In this document: one piece after another, positions 12,733 to 23,471 of the stretch
Layout: the number at the start of each line of letters is the position of its first letter
Position numbering within the stretch: the first letter of the stretch is position 1
Assembly: GCA_035041965.1 (NCBI GenBank)
Contig: JAPYMA010000658.1
Coordinates: forward strand, 49,780-113,779
Reading direction: 5' to 3'
From: Anisakis pegreffii
Lineage: Eukaryota; Nematoda; Chromadorea; Rhabditida; Anisakidae
DNA length: 64,000 nucleotides
Translations under genes and position numbers: made by a program
The notes under the pieces: generated by a model
What the model was told of the DNA's origin: nothing
The model's input: the letters and a program-made list of their open reading frames with translations, nothing else
Databases searched by the model: none

Positions 12733-13525
12733 GATATGATATGAGATATCCAATAGATCACCACTCTAGCCAGCATTATTTATCTCAATCTTCTGAAAGG
12801 GTTCAATAATTCCCGAGTTGGGCGCAGATCCTTTGCCTGTAGAAGTCACTTCTGCGCGTGCTCTGACGATATGCACTGAATGTGGCCGGATGGCCCATTG
12901 AATTTCTTGTTCACTTATAATTCGGATATTCTTTCATTTAGTTTTGAATTCATGAAATAATGTCACCACATAAAAGGAAATTGAAAAGGAAGAATATCAG
13001 TGAGAAACACTGCATTTCGGCATTCACCTTCTGGTGTTTGCAAGCGAATTCCGATGGAAATTCTCTTCCTCGTTTGCCATTTTGCATGACATTTTCTCAT
13101 AATTAATAATCTTCCAATAATTTGGTAATACGTTTTAATTCGTTGTTTTCTGATATTGATTATTGGTTGAATGATTACATTGGATTGGCGTTAATCATTG
13201 AAATTTCAGCCTTTAATTTCATTTAATTTTCGTTTGTTTTTTCGTGGTTTGGTGATGGGTTCTTTATTCATAATGCTCTCTGATATCGTAAGAAATTATC
13301 AGTGATGTTTCTCGTTTTTGTGTGAATTTTTCTCGTGTTATGATAATATTTTTTACAATCTCTTTTTGCAATTTACGTTCACTTTGGTGATTAATAACGT
13401 GAATTGGTATTTTTAATTGGAAAATTACGCCTTCATTTGCCCTAAGTATGTGCTGTTCACCGTGTTTTGACTTTTGATTTGTTTCGATCATTCGATGTTT
13501 GGCTGCAAATATTTCACTCCACTAG
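12733..13525. other. 3' flank without further recognisable exons
   Basis: AT-rich sequence after the coiled-coil gene. A minus-strand frame at 13264-13491 is low-complexity and without partner exons. Confidence 0.35.
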
Positions 13526-13649
13526 AGGTCAGCCTGATGCTCAGACTCACGTCCAATCTCGGTTGCCGTTGAGTTTCGGTGAGATTCAGATTTTGGCCTT
13601 ACCGAATGATTGCTTTGCACACGGTCAAAAGATGCATGTGATCAGATCG
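13526..13649 (+). other. Orphan candidate exon
   Basis: An open segment encodes about 41 residues, including the piece LPLSFGEIQILALPND. It runs from a possible acceptor (ACTAG, 13521-13525) to a good donor (TCG|GTACGT at 13649/13650). Its composition looks more protein-like than the surrounding AT-rich sequence. I could not link it in phase to the gene ending at 12732 or to the one starting at 18107, so it may be an exon of an unresolved transcript or chance. Confidence 0.3.
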
Positions 13650-13926
13650 GTACGTAATCAATTTTGATATTACTTTTTTGATGGATGCAAATCTTCAGCT
13701 TCCAATAACTTCTTCCATAATGATTATATATCAACAATAATAATGATACTAATAATGGATAGTTCTTTGTTTTATTGTTGTTATTAATTATGCTGATTAT
13801 ACTATTAACCTGACTGCTAATATTATTGTTTTTGATAATTTAATTATGATTACTGTCGTGATTTTTACTGTTATTTCTGATGTTATTATTATTTTATTCA
13901 CCACTACATCATAACCACAACAAGCG

Positions 13927-13992
13927 GCATTATTGTTAAGCATTATTTCAATCGCGTTTTTTCGCGATTGAAATAATGCTTAACAATAATGC
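13927..13992. repeat. Perfect palindrome: 30-bp arms, T6 loop
   Basis: The arms 13927-13956 and 13963-13992 are exact reverse complements, separated only by TTTTTT. The arm begins GCATTATTGTTAAGC and ends CAATCGCG. The arms show no mismatch, unlike every other inverted repeat in the window. Possible explanations are a recent fold-back event, a hairpin RNA precursor or an assembly fold-back artefact. Confidence 0.95.
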
Positions 13993-14840
13993 ATTGTAAA
14001 TACAATCTACTTATTTCACTTCATAATTTTGATCTATTCATAATATTCTATAATACTTCAGCTTCTCTTGTTTTCTGTTTATTTTGATTTATTCTCAAAC
14101 AATTTTCACGCTTTTATTCTTCGTATAATCTCGAAGTGTTCATTGAAGTTTCTAAATGTTTCATCACAAAATGTCGTTTAATTAAGGATAAACAAAACCT
14201 GATAAATATGTTCTAAGTTACCAAGAAAGATTCAGGATAAGCTTGAAATTTCTCGTAATGAGACAAAACATGGAAATCGTGAGGGATTCTGATATTACCA
14301 ACATTGAGAATTTTTATCATCAATTCAGATCAAGTTTGATTTTGAAAAAACAATGTCAGTAATCAGGTCTCCTAAGAATTTGTATCATATCTACCTGTAT
14401 TTTCTACCTATTTATTAAATTTTGTTTCTTAATAATACCTTTCTATATCGTTGAATGTTTTATTAAATAAAATTTGTTACACGATTGTAATGACTAATTG
14501 ATTTCTGTTATTTTGTTTTGCTCTGTAATCCTTTTTTGTATAAACAAATGTTTAATCTGTCCTATTGGCAATGAAAAGCGTTAGCATGTACATTTCAAAT
14601 TCAGCAAGTGGATGTTTTTTAGTTCCAAACTGCAACTCCAGAGAATTGCATTAATTTTTTTGTTCGAAAAGACCATAAAAGCGATATCAAGCGAACTGAA
14701 ACGTCGAAAATTTCTGATGCCTTGTGAGTGGAACATATGTTGACGACCCGACACAGTTACATCATCTGCTAGATGTGAACTGAGGATTTGGATTACTTCA
14801 GGAGTCATTGAAGGCTTAAGCTCTCGCCTGCATCTACCAA
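13993..14840. other. AT-rich spacer
   Basis: Nothing recognisable; the single minus-strand frame at 14581-14808 has no supporting feature. Confidence 0.4.
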
Positions 14841-16610
14841 AACTGCACCCGGATGGGATTAAAGCTATCTCAACTAGCTAAAGCTTTTTGTGATGCTATA
14901 CGGGTTAGCATATTCAAGCCTACCGTACCCTCAGCATTGAGCAGTAACATATCAATTTATTCACACCAATCGATCGAGCAGAATCTCCGCATTCAGAAAA
15001 ATATATATTTTGTCGAGCGATTTTGCATAGTTGAGGAGCTATAGCTATTTTATTAAAGCTATCTCAACTAGCGCTGAGGTGCTCATTGATATGCAATTGA
15101 TCAGTATAGATCAGTGCATATTATGCATTACTATTGAAATATGGGTTTGCTACATTCAAGCCTACCGTCTTCTCAAGTTTGCTTGTAAACATATTGATGT
15201 TTGTACATCATTCAATCGAGCAGAATCTCTGCTTTCTAAAAATGGAAAAGTTACTGAGAAATTCCAACTCTGCGAGGAGATATAGCAATTTTTGTAATGC
15301 TATATGGGTGGGTTACCACATTCAAGCCTACCGTACCCTCAGCTTTGATCAGTAACATATCAATTTCTTCACACCAATCGATCGAGCAGAATCTCTGCAT
15401 TCAGAAAAATATATATTTTGTCGAGCGATTTTGCATAGTTGAGGAGCTATAGCTATTTTATTAAAGCTATCTCAACTAGCGCTGAGGTGCTCATTGATAT
15501 GCAATTGATCAGTATAGATCAGTGCATATTATGCATTACTATTGAAATATGGGTTTGCTACATTCAAGCCTACCGTCTTCTCAAGTTTTCTTGTAAACAT
15601 ATTGATGTTTGTACATCATTCAATCGAGCAGAATCTCTGCTTTCTAAAAATGGAAAAGTTAATGAGAAATTCCAACTCTGCGAGGAGATATAGCAATTTT
15701 TGTAATGCTATATGGGTGGGTTACCACATTCAAGCCTACCGTACCCTCAGCTTTGATCAGTAACATATCAATTTCTTCACACCAATCGATCGAGCAGAAT
15801 CTCTGCATTCAGAAAAATATATATTTTGTCGAGCGATTTTGCATAGTTGAGGAGCTATAGCTATTTTATTAAAGCTATCTCAACTAGCGCTGAGGTGCTC
15901 ATTGATATGCAATTGATCAGTATAGATCAGTGCATATTATGCATTACTATTGAAATATGGGTTTGCTACATTCAAGCCTACCGTCTTCTCAAGTTTGCTT
16001 GTAAACATATTGATGTTTGTACATCATTCAATCGAGCAGAATCTCTGCTTTCTAAAAATGGAAAAGTTAATGAGAAATTCCAACTCTGCGAGGAGATATA
16101 GCAATTTTTGTAATGCTATATGAGTGGGTTACCACATTCAGGCCTACCGTACCCTCAGCTTTGATCAGTAACATATCAATTTCTTCACACCAATCGATCG
16201 AGCAGAATCTCTGCATTCAGAAAAATATATATTTTGTCGAGCGATTTTGCATAGTTGAGGAGCTATAGCTATTTTATGAAGGCTATCTCAACTAGCCTGA
16301 GGTGCTCATTGATATGCATTTGATCACTATAGATCAATGCATATTATACGTTGATAATGAAATATGGGTTTGCTACATTCAAGCCTACCGTCTTCTCAGA
16401 TTTGCCAGGAAACATATTAATGTTTATACATTGTTCGATTGAGCAGAATCTCCGCTTTCTAAAAATGAAAAGTTCGCTGAGAAATTCCAACTCTGCGAGG
16501 AGATATGGCAATTTTTGTAATGCTATATGGGTTAGCACACTCAAGCCTACCGTACCCTCAGCTTTGACCAGTAACATATCGTACTCTCAGCTTTGACCAG
16601 TAACACCAAA
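14840..16610 (+). repeat. Satellite-family array B, 408-bp higher-order unit, about four copies
   Basis: The sequence repeats with a 408-base period. For example, 'GAGGAGCTATAGCTATTTTA' recurs at 15031, 15439, 15847 and (diverged) 16258. Adjacent central copies differ at only a handful of bases. Each 408-base unit is made of two related halves of about 204 bases, each with CAAGCCTACCGT, a CTCAAG/CTCAGC segment, AACATAT and CGAGCAGAATCTC. The halves match the units at 26-27.6 kb and 58.9-60 kb ('TTTTGTCGAGCGATTTTGCA', 'GTTGAGGAG'). Frames of 73-84 codons inside it repeat only because the DNA does. The last unit ends with a small duplication of 'CTCAGCTTTGACCAGTAAC'. Confidence 0.95.
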
Positions 16611-17098
16611 CTGGCCTCCAGGACAGCTCTAAGATGTTTCAAAATTTTCGTCTAAATTTCAGTGTTTTCGATAGTTACTGACAAGGATTGCTGACAATTC
16701 ATGGTGCTGGCAATGAGCATAATTCCTTTTATGAACGATGAGGTGCATCGCAGTTACGATTTCATCTATAATCACTGTTTTCTTCGTCTCTAAACAGACG
16801 AAATTTCAGTGAGACATCAAAATATGTTCAATTCAAATGCCCTCCTCTACTTATTTTTTGTGTAAAGTCGTTCGAAACAACTGAACTAGTAAAGTGCGTG
16901 AATCGAGTTTGTTTGATGGGTAATTTGGTGAGCAGAAAAGGAAAGAAAATATGAATAATCCGGTTTATGTCGCGCATAAATTCACTCCCAAATTATCGGT
17001 CGTATCGAAATTCATTCTACGTCTTCATTCAAACAACCGTCAACTGTTCATCTGTTCACTAATTTTCAACTGATTCATTCTTTTAGTCCAGTGGTTCT

Positions 17099-17846
17099 CA
17101 TAGGGGGTGAAATTACCCATTCTGAGTAATTTGAAGGTGTCAGCGGTTAATGGAGGGGGTCGGGAACTTAGGATTTCATGCAGTTGTTATATTTTGATTG
17201 AACGTCATTGTGATGGTGTTTTTTAACTCGGCTAACAGGGTTTTCATTCGTTTTAATAGGGTTTTCATTCTTTTCCGTGTTGTTACAATCGCTCTCATAG
17301 CTTTTATCACTGAAAGTGTTTTCTTTTGCTAATTTCTCATTCATTTCATTCAACAGTTGAAGTCAGATTCTCATTCTATCAAATACACACTATAATTGAT
17401 CGTTTGACTGTTGAGCAATTCAATTCAATTGTTGTATTGTTGACTTCGATTGTCAACATTCGTCAACGCATTCAGTAAATAGTATATGCTACTGAATGAG
17501 AAATTGATTCGAACTGTGAAGTAAAATGAGACGAAACGAATGAGAAAAACTCATCAATAGTACGGTATTTGCATGCATTAGCTATGAGAGCGAATACAAC
17601 ACGTCTGAAAAGAATGAGATTCCATGTAAAGCAGTTTGAAGTGAGCATGTCACAGGCAATAGGTTTTCATGCAACCATAATCGATTGCAATGATGACCAG
17701 CACAAGGGTCTAGGACAATATTTGTCATAGTGAGTGAAGTTACCCGTTTTGGGTATTTTGGAGATGTCGGGAGGGGGAGGGGTGGTAACGGCGGCCTCTC
17801 AGATCATCAAAAGAGGTGATGCAGCACCTGAATGTGAAAACCGCTG
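17099..17846 (-). mobile_element. hAT-type non-autonomous element (MITE), copy 1
   Basis: The left end reads CAGTGGTTCTCA and the right end, on the minus strand, reads CAGCGGTTTTCAC. These ends match the CAGTGGTTCTCA-type termini of hAT transposons. The flanks TTTTAGTC (17091-17098) and GTTTAATC (17847-17854) agree at six of eight positions, as for an aged 8-bp target duplication. The element is 748 bp and lies opposite in orientation to the other copies. On the minus strand it carries a 61-codon frame (17168-17353) shared with them. It contains no transposase and lies about 260 bases upstream of the secreted-protein gene. Confidence 0.9.
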
Positions 17847-18106
17847 GTTTAATCGTTGATTCATACAGTGATTTAATTGTCTTCAGTTTTGCTATAATCC
17901 TTTATTGGTTCATAAAAAATACTTATTACTATTTATTATCGCCACCTTCATGATTCTGTTACCGGTAATTTTCAAAAAATCAGTATGGACAAGATTTATT
18001 TCAAAATTCATTGAGGGACTGAACTTATTTCGAGATAAAATTATAAATTTTGTTCGCTTTTCTGTACCTTATTAATTTTCAAATCAGTTTTTTTAGGTCT
18101 TTCAAG

Positions 18107-20246
18107 ATGTTTCTAATAATTTATTTACTCAATTCATATTTGATCTCTGTATTGGCACTATCGGTGTCTAGTTATGAAACAAGTGGACGAGATTCAAAGT
18201 TGCAAAATGTAAGGAACCGATCAAGGTCTAGCGTCGATTCAATCCGCAAACGACAAACGTCTTATGAAACTTCTGCGGAGAAGGTGTTCCACGATAACAT
18301 ACTCTACTTACTTTGTAATGTCGAGAATATACTTCCTACATGATCTCTGAGCGAGAGATTTCTGTGTGGATGGCTACAGATTTCTCGAATTTTCACTGAG
18401 GTCGATGGAAAAAAGAGAAACTCTTCGGGAGGGGATAAGAATTATCGAAGAAATCAAATTTTCCTTGCTGATCAGCACTTCAGTCATTGAATTATATCAA
18501 GGAACTACTCACTTAGACAACAAAATAACTCTTCAATGGACTCGCATGACAATTGAATCACTGTCCTGATTTGAGATAATTTGATCAAAAGATGATTAGT
18601 AGATCAAAGCAACTCCATAGTGGATTATCCTGAAATTGTCCTTATTAAAACGAACGAAACGACCAGAATAAAATGTTCATTATTCTCCTCAAATGGCTCC
18701 TCTCGTTCAATTCTCTGCAGACGATGTGACTCTTGACTTTGCCGCAATTAAAAATAATTAGGAGATGATGAAAGAGAATGTTGTTGGATTTGAGGACCAT
18801 CATTAGCATCAAAAATGTTTTCATTCGAAATATGTTTTGGTAGTATTGTCTATCAGCATATAATCCATCCTAAATCTTATAAATCTTATCCAAGATGACC
18901 GCAAATCGTGATCAGAGCAAACATTCAGGCTTTATGCAACGAACTCAATGATGATTTTTTGCATGACTGTGTTCATGCGGATAAACGGAAAATGAAAGCG
19001 ACAGCAATGGAATTTTGTCGAGCATATATCAATATTTGCTTCGATTCATCAAATAATGAAGATAATGAACGTCGTCGATCATTGTAAAAGTTGTTTTCCT
19101 CAACTTTCAAGCGTTTTTCTTTTGCATTTCTTTCATTTCAATTTCGACAGCGAATAGTCGCAGTTGCTGAAGTAATCGCGAAGGGTTTTCGTTATAGCGT
19201 TCTGAAACGTAATGAAAACTAATGAGTACCATGAAAAAACTATGAAAATTGAACTTATTGAAAATAAATCTGGTAGTTCTATGAATGAACGAACGAACTT
19301 GTATTGATGGGAGCAATTCTGAAAATTTCTTAATTCAAGCTTGCTTCAGTGGAACAATGATATTCTTGACCAGGAGCTTTGACTGTGACTAAGACGAGTT
19401 ATTCATTCCAGACATAATCCTCCCAGCTATACAGCTTTTTCTCTCCTGTAATTTATCAGTATCATGCCAAATTGTCATCCTTTATTAATTTGCAGTTCTT
19501 CTCAAAAGCCAAATCAATCTGAGCACCAAGCAGAACAACGAGACTATTCGGCGTTTTGTCACAAGTACAAGCAACAATATTTGTATATTTGTCCAGAACC
19601 GTTTCGGTTTGGACAGAACGCTGTCGTGAGTTTTAAATGGATGCTTATTCGATTCCTATTAAGCTTGACAACACTGACTAATTTAAGTCCAAAGTCAAAA
19701 CTGCTCAAAGACCAGCAGTTCCCAGTCGAGATCAAGCTATATTTTTGAAATCTCGGTAGGCTGCATGATATTTGGGCTTGTTTCACGACATTCCAGGAAG
19801 CAATCAACTAAAGATGGTGCTTGGATGTGGCTGGAAACTGGAGAATACACTTGCGATAGCTCTCCTCACCTTTTCCACAATGTTCTCGAAATAAAGAAAC
19901 TAAATGGAATAATGATTACAATTACATTCAGGTGTTTTGTCCGTTGTATGCAGAACGTTGCAGCGATGTGGTACTGCCGGAAAAGTCAGTGAAACCCACA
20001 GAGAGGCCAACTTTATCACCAATAAGGCCAATAACCCAATTGGGAATCGAATCGAACGATTTGAAATACTCTCCCAACTTTGACCGACCCAACGATCGCC
20101 CCAAACCAATGAATATAATCACAAATTTATGCCATCGCTATCAACAATATGCGATTTCGTATTGTCGCTATTTTTTGATTATACCACAGCCATTTTATAC
20201 GGATATGTGCCATAAATATCAACGATTTTGTACTTATTCACTTTAA
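18107..20246 (+). CDS. Secreted protein with repeated Cys-x-x-Tyr motifs
   Basis: Exon 1 (18107-18283) starts with a signal peptide of about 20 residues (MFLIIYLLNSYLISVLALSV). A polar Ser/Arg linker with a duplicated SSYETS/TSYETS motif follows. Exon 2 (19496-19625) and exon 3 (19932-20246) join in phase across a GTC|GTGAGT donor. They encode four Cys-Tyr modules: FCHKYKQQYLYIC, FCPLYAERC, LCHRYQQYAISYC and MCHKYQRFC. A Pro-rich linker (RPTLSPIRPITQ) separates modules two and three. The junction from exon 1 to exon 2 is unresolved: exon 1 ends in phase 0 at a good donor while exon 2 needs one extra base. Either a small exon lies between 18284 and 19495, or the donor is an earlier GT in CAAAC|GTCTTA (about 18258). 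I do not recognise the family. The disulfide-rich pattern suggests an extracellular or cuticle-associated product. Confidence 0.65.
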
Positions 20247-20337
20247 CGATAATAACAATTTTTTGACGGATATTCGCGGATCTCTGATTGCGTATAAGAC
20301 ACCAAACAACATTGTGTCTAAATGGCGATGAATTTCA

Positions 20338-20537
20338 GAGTGCGATTGTTCCATTTCCGTGTTTCGCAATTCAGCCGTCTGCATATGTAAATCTGACCAG
20401 TAACAACACCAGTGGAGCAGAGTCTTTATTTGTGAAGACTTTTTGTGAAGACTCTGCTTAACTAGTGTTTTTGCTAGTCAAATTTACATATGCACACGGC
20501 TGAATTGTGAAACATGAACATGAAACTATCGCACTCA
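20338..20537. repeat. ~200-bp inverted-repeat element, arms ~90 bases
   Basis: The outer ends GAGTGCGAT/ATCGCACTC enclose matching inner blocks: CAATTCAGCCGT.TGCATATG, then GTAAAT.TGAC.AG, then GCAGAGTCTT. The arms match at most positions. The short loop lies near 20432. It has the form of a fold-back MITE; no target duplication was evident. Confidence 0.85.
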
Positions 20538-20539
20538 CA

Positions 20540-22570
20540 AGTTCTTCACCACTTCATTCCAAATTTCATATTCGTTTCTATCAAAATATGCGATCCAATG
20601 GTATGAATACCTGCATCACCAACCATATATAGAAGGCGATATTTTTCTCTTCTGATATTACGTAACCCGTTAACCGTTCTGATGGCGTAAGAAGACGAAA
20701 CTTTGGTCGGTTAGTAAATAAACGAAGAATCAGCCCGAGTCTGAACTCGAGCTTAGTTCAAGCAGATGGGATTGAAATGTACTCGAGCACCAGCACTATC
20801 CCCTTGCGGGATTCGTGAGTTTTGCAGAATGCCTAAGCCGAAATCAAGTTCTGGCATTCGTTTCATCGCAGCTAAAAAATCTGAACAACAATGAAAGCGG
20901 ATTGAAAAAGTTGTTGAAATGAGAGGATTACATAACAATAGTAATCATAATCATAGACGTGAAATCAACACCAAACGCATCCTAGAACCAGATTTGCACA
21001 TATCGATGGTCAAAAAGTCATTAGTCACAATGCTATCGAATCATTTAAATATTTGTTTTGTTTTTCATTGATGACCACATTTCATAGAATTTGATGTTTA
21101 CCATGTAGCAAATAAACAAAAAACAAGTCTCATTAATCTGTCAATTTGCAAAATGTTCGATGCAAAACGACCAATTAAAAAGGTTTCGCTAGCATATTGT
21201 AAAGGATGAACATGATTATTTGAAGGTTTTCAATTTCAGTTTATGTATCAACATGTTTACATCAACATTTACATCTCAATACAGAGGTAATCCGAGTGAT
21301 ATAAAAACAAAATTTGTGCCGCACATTCACTTTTTGCTTTCACTGATTTAACTCTTCAGCATGACTGTTGATGTTTCGTGTTCGAAAAAATGTTTCACGT
21401 TGCTTTTTCATTGTTTCTTTTCGAATTTTATTTTAGTGAAGATTGACTTTCATTATGAAGTGGTCGAATAGGTTCTCATGAGAGCAGTAAGATAGGGCAA
21501 AGGTTTCTGGATTTAATCGTCATTTTAGATCAATCAGCTGCTATCTCTCTTCACTTGTCAAAATTGTTCACTTAATCCGAAATCGGATTTTATTCGGTTA
21601 TGTCAATAAGAAGAGCTTTCAGCTTGATCAGAATCTTTCGGCACGTTTTTCTTTTCATTTTTCATTATTGCATCCGATGTCCCCAACTGAAGTTCGATTT
21701 CATTTCGACGAACCTTCTATGCGTTTTGTCACATACATCATAAAAATATGACCGAAGAACAGCATTAAACTGAAAAGCGAAATGGAAATGAAATCGTCGG
21801 CAAAAATTTCCACTGGATTTACAAATTAGGTGCGATAATGCGAATTCCCAATTTCAAAAAACTCAAATTAATTATGCTTTCAATACTTTCGATAGTTTTT
21901 GGTGTTGACGAATGAAATGAATGAAATTGATCGATTTTGCATTCAGTCTATCGCAATGTGTAATCAACTGAAACGATTGCATTGAAATGAGATGACTGCA
22001 CACAGAAACTATTCGTGAAAGCATGAATAATGCATGAGCACTGGGACAGAGGCATTACCTCTCAATGACCTTCTGTCACCTCGTTTCGACTGCTGTGCAA
22101 TTCAAAAATTATCCTCACCAATTACGTAACAAATTTGCAAATTTAATCGGGTTGATCGAATCAGTAACACTCCTATTGAGGCAATACAACACTTCAATTG
22201 TTATTTCAATTTCAATTGAATTATTTATTGTGCTGATGACCTAATAATCTCCTTAATCACATTCGATTATCGAATCATTTTTAAATGATTACACATAATC
22301 TGTGGCATTTCAGTTTTTCTATCAATAGATTTATACTGCGCTAAAATAAACCAATTTCGGTCACAAAATTTTCGGTCAGAGCAATGGTCAGCACTGACTG
22401 CGAGCCAAGGCAAAACGGTCAGTTGGCTGTGCCATGCGAACTGTCCGTAATTCCGAGGTTCACGGTTCATCGCAAGTCTACAATATGATATATATCTCAT
22501 CCGGAAACGTGGGATTGAGTTTGTGACCTTTTCTTGGAAGCTAGACATTCCTCGATGTGCAGGTCTCGCT
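20540..22570. other. No supported gene
   Basis: AT-rich sequence. Minus-strand frames at 20753-20938 and 22267-22548 lack family features or compatible neighbouring exons. Confidence 0.4.
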
Positions 22571-22574
22571 AGTT

Positions 22575-23236
22575 ATATTGCTAAATTTCACTCCCTATGA
22601 CAAAGACTGTTCTAGACCGTTGTGTTGGTCATCATTGCAATTGATTATGATTGCATGAAAAGCTATTGTCTGTGACACGCTCATTTAAAACTGTTTTAGA
22701 TGGATTCTCATTCTTTTCAGACGTGTTGTATTCGCTCTCATAGCTATTGCATGCGAATACCGTTCTCTTCATGACTTTTTCTCATTCACTTCGTATCATT
22801 TCACTTCACAGTTCGAATCAATTTCTCATTCAGTAGCATATACTATTTACTGAATGCGTTGACGAGTGTTGACAATCGAAGTCAACAATACAACAATTGA
22901 ATTGAATTGCTCAACAGTCAAACGATCAATTATAGAGTGTATTTGATAGAATGAGAATTTGACTTCAACTGTTGAATGAAATGAATGAGAAATTAGCAAA
23001 ACAAAACACTTTCGGTGATAAAAGCTATGAGAGCGACTATAACAACAAGGAAAAGAATGAAAACCCTATTAAAACGAATGGAAACCCTGTTAGCCGAGTT
23101 AAAAAACACCATCACAATGGCGTTCAATCAAAATATAATAACTGCATGAAATACTAAGTTCCCGACCCCCTCCATTACCCGCTGACACCTCCAAATTACT
23201 CAGAATGGGTAAAATCACCTCCTATGAGAACCACTG
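22575..23236 (+). mobile_element. hAT-type MITE, copy 2 (left end lost)
   Basis: The right end reads TGAGAACCACTG (ending at 23236), matching the termini of copies 3 and 4. The body is collinear with them, including CGTTGTGTTGGTCATC at the left, a GTTGACGAGTGTTGACAATC segment and a 61-codon frame at 22972-23157. The terminal ~90 bases of the left side are missing or unrecognisable. It ends about 230 bases before the ATG of the SXP/RAL-2 gene. Confidence 0.85.
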
Positions 23237-23467
23237 TCCTAAGATCTTTAGAATGAATTCACGGTCAATTGAGGGCAATAGAGTATCACTGGACAATATT
23301 GCTACAATTAAAAATACGAGTATGCCGTGTTCATAATTTGTTCCTCAAGTGTAATTCGGTCGATTTCAGGTCACAAATCTCGTCATTTCAAAGGACCAGT
23401 CGGTGCTCTTGACAGAAATACATTGTTTCAGTTGATATTTGTTTCGTACTTTCAACAATTTTTTCAG

Positions 23468-23471
23468 AATG
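23468..23471 (+). promoter_or_regulatory. Probable trans-splice acceptor and start codon of SXP/RAL-2 gene
   Basis: TTTTTTCAG ends at 23467 and the ATG begins one base later at 23469. No in-frame upstream exon is needed, and the ATG opens a clean signal peptide. This is the arrangement of nematode spliced-leader addition sites. Confidence 0.6.

Noticed and set aside
15031..16101. Repeated 73-84 codon frames with almost identical products
   Set aside because: They recur exactly with the 408-bp satellite period and overlap each other in two frames; no start context, domain or splice partner supports translation.
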